Source of the DNA: Burhinus oedicnemus
Taxonomy: Eukaryota > Chordata > Aves > Charadriiformes > Burhinidae
Reading direction: 5' to 3'
Assembly (NCBI GenBank): GCA_008921705.1
Contig: VFFE01007216.1
Span: forward strand, 260,382-324,381
DNA length: 64,000 bases
Part shown: positions 62,062 to 64,000 of the stretch, one piece after another
Position numbering within the stretch: the first letter of the stretch is position 1
Layout: the number at the start of each line of letters is the position of its first letter
Made by a program: the position numbers and the translations under genes
Notes under the pieces: generated by a model
Told to the model about the DNA's origin: nothing
Seen by the model: only the letters and a program-made list of their open reading frames with translations
The model's database searches: none

Positions 62062-64000
62062 GCCACAGCTGGTGGCAGATTATCAATGTAACATCCTATT
62101 GCTACTAAAACCACTGACACTCTAGCCCAGCTGAGTATCTACCTCCTCAAAATCCCACTATCAAGCCTACCTAGGAAAATCATGCAACACAGAAAGTTAG
62201 CTAAACAAAATAATGCACATCTTGCTATTACAGAACATCTATGGGGCACTGCAAAGTTATGTGGCACTTTATAGATGTTTACGGAAAAGCCATATTGGGA
62301 TAGAAATCCAGTTATGCTTCTCTTCTCCTGCTTAAAAATTGTATTTGCTCTGCCGTTTGACTCTAGGAGTTCAGCAAGTGCTGCACCCTGCACAGTGCCT
62401 CTATGTCTATGTGTACAGTGCTGGGAAGCTGCATTGTTCTGGGGCACAAGAGTGCCTTGGGAGCACAGTTTCTTTGTTAAATCCCTGAGGCAGAGATGGA
62501 GCACATCAGACACACGGTCCTATATTTTACACCACGCTGGAAGCCTGTAGCCCTTCCTCTTGCTCTAATTCACTTCTTAAAGAGCCCACAAAGAAAGTCC
62601 CTGTCTCTCTCAGATGTCTTTTGCAGTCATTCCTAGCCCTTCGCTAGTGTAAGTCCTGGAAGAAGAATGCTCCCTTGCTCAGCTTGTCTCCCATCCTTCC
62701 ATAGCTGCCCTCTGGCAGATGAGCCCTTTATTGTTTGATCCAGTTTGGCAGCTGGATTTAAACAATCTTCAGAAATCTGTGCTAAGTCTAATCTAGTCTG
62801 ACTTCACTCCTCTTGAACCCACAAGTTTTTTGCAAATGAGTCTCCTGCTTTATCAGCCACAGAAGTTGTACTTACTATAATTAAAATACTAAACTGATGA
62901 ATCTTCTCACTGAGGGCAGATTATAGCCAGATGTATGAAAAGGGTACTCAGCAGGAAGGATGCACAGCAATCAACAAGCAAGGGAGCCAGGAACCACAGC
63001 ACCCCTGATATACATAATACAGGGGATATTAAAAAGCAGGTAGGAGGCAATGAGCAATAAGCATCCTGGGCCACTATGTCTTTCAATCTTCTGGCTCCTT
63101 TTCTGTCTGCATTAGCTGACTTCTGTGGGATGACTTGGTAGGCATTTAAGGAAATGAACTACACTGTTTTGTCATGTGTAGCACAATAATCGACAGCATC
63201 AAATAAACTCAGCATCAAGCCGGGATCACCTAGTCACAATGGTAGGAGAAATTAAATAGCATTAATTTGAGGGAGAATATGGAACTCTTTCTGCCTGGGA
63301 TGTGTCTCATCTCTTAGCTGACGAAAGCCTCCATGGTTTGGCTTATTAAGAGCCGAGTTGATAAGAAGGCTGAAGGGAAAAAAGCAGAATTCTCCATTGC
63401 GTGCCAACCCAGCTGAGGAAAGACTTGAGTTTGACACTGACTTTTAAAGAACAGCAAAAGGTTAATGACTTTTTATCCCAGCTACCATTACTAAATCTGA
63501 AAGTCTCTCTAACTAGATCACAGACAGCACTTTTGCTGTTATTTCACTACGAGATCGGGTAAGTAATATATCTGAGGAAGAAAGAATCAGAGATAAAAAA
63601 GATTTTTTCAGCTTCTAGAAACCAAAATGATCTTCTGCTACAGTAGTCTTCCTACTGGCTATGTAACTACCTGCACATATTCCATGTTAAAACTTTCTCC
63701 ACAACAATTTTTTTCCCTATTTTATTGACATTTGGTATAAACCAGACTGCACTCCGCATTAACAAAAGAAGCTTGATTCTTTGAGGTACAATGAACTCAT
63801 TTCCCACTGAGCCTGTGAAAGAGGTTGACATGAAAAACGGCTAAAGGTAGGTCCCTTGTATTACTGGGAAATTACTTTCCCGCATCCTCCATTCTCTGAT
63901 GCATTGGGAAAGGGCCAGGAGAAATACCAGAGTTTCAGTCCTGACTCAGTTCTGTAGTCTGTGATTTGAATCCATCCCAGCTTTTATGATAGAACTACAG

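Larger units (their letters stand above)
46232..64000 (-). other. SCUBE1 intron, 3' part of at least 17.8 kb
   Basis: The acceptor-side part of the intron upstream of EGF7; its donor is beyond the window. I looked for EGF6-like cysteine-rich exons on the minus strand and found none. Contents noted separately: a Z-DNA-prone tract, MIR-like SINEs, a TAATTA cluster, an assembly gap, a 61-bp tandem duplication, a 26-bp palindrome and an AT-rich block. A pyrimidine-rich + strand stretch spans about 55090-55680; I cannot assign it. Confidence 0.75.

Noticed and set aside
62139..62513. 124-codon minus-strand open frame
   Set aside because: No EGF or other SCUBE1 similarity, no splice sites in register, and an open frame on the other strand overlaps it; most likely chance.
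46232..64000. Exons for EGF repeats 1-6
   Set aside because: Looked for six-cysteine EGF modules with flanking phase 1 splice sites on the minus strand; none found, so they must lie beyond the window.
1..64000. CRISPR array, operon, phage or plasmid features
   Set aside because: The sequence is a vertebrate intron-exon landscape; no regularly spaced repeats or prokaryotic genes are present.

Overview
This is a piece of a vertebrate nuclear genome, almost certainly from a bird. It has intron-split coding exons with consensus splice sites and about 97% non-coding, AT-rich sequence. It carries CR1 LINE 3' ends in the typical avian form, a solo LTR of avian endogenous-retrovirus type, and old MIR-like tRNA-derived SINE remnants. 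There is no bacterial, viral or organellar gene organisation, and no CRISPR array or operon.

Only one gene is supported: SCUBE1 (signal peptide, CUB and EGF-like domain-containing protein 1), on the minus strand. Twelve consecutive internal coding exons lie between 46231 and 1676, read right to left. They encode EGF-like repeats 7, 8 and 9, a five-exon spacer region, three six-cysteine GCC2/ephrin-receptor-like repeats, and the first part of the CUB domain. Together they give 1,725 coding bases (575 codons). Every exon is a multiple of three and every boundary is phase 1, and the frame stays open and in register with the SCUBE1 family throughout. The start of the gene (signal peptide, EGF 1-6) lies beyond base 64000, and the end (rest of the CUB domain and the C-terminus) lies before base 1. 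The assignment to SCUBE1 rather than SCUBE2 or SCUBE3 rests mainly on the spacer exons.

Layout. 1-1675: intron. 1676-18661: eleven exons in a fairly compact block with introns of 0.9-4.5 kb; a CR1 copy sits in one of them. 18662-23151: intron, followed by the EGF8 exon. 23269-46108: a single 22.8 kb intron with a CR1 fragment, an ancient CR1/L3-like remnant, a perfect 16-bp hairpin, MIR-like SINEs and a solo LTR. 46109-46231: EGF7 exon. 46232-64000: the end of another long intron with a 20-N assembly gap next to poly-C, a cluster of TAATTA motifs, a 61-bp tandem duplication, a 26-bp perfect palindrome and an AT-rich block.

The most solid unusual observation is a non-canonical GC-AG intron in SCUBE1 (donor at 6335-6336), fixed by the reading frame on both sides. 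No new multi-gene system is visible; the remaining findings are candidate regulatory or structural DNA in introns.
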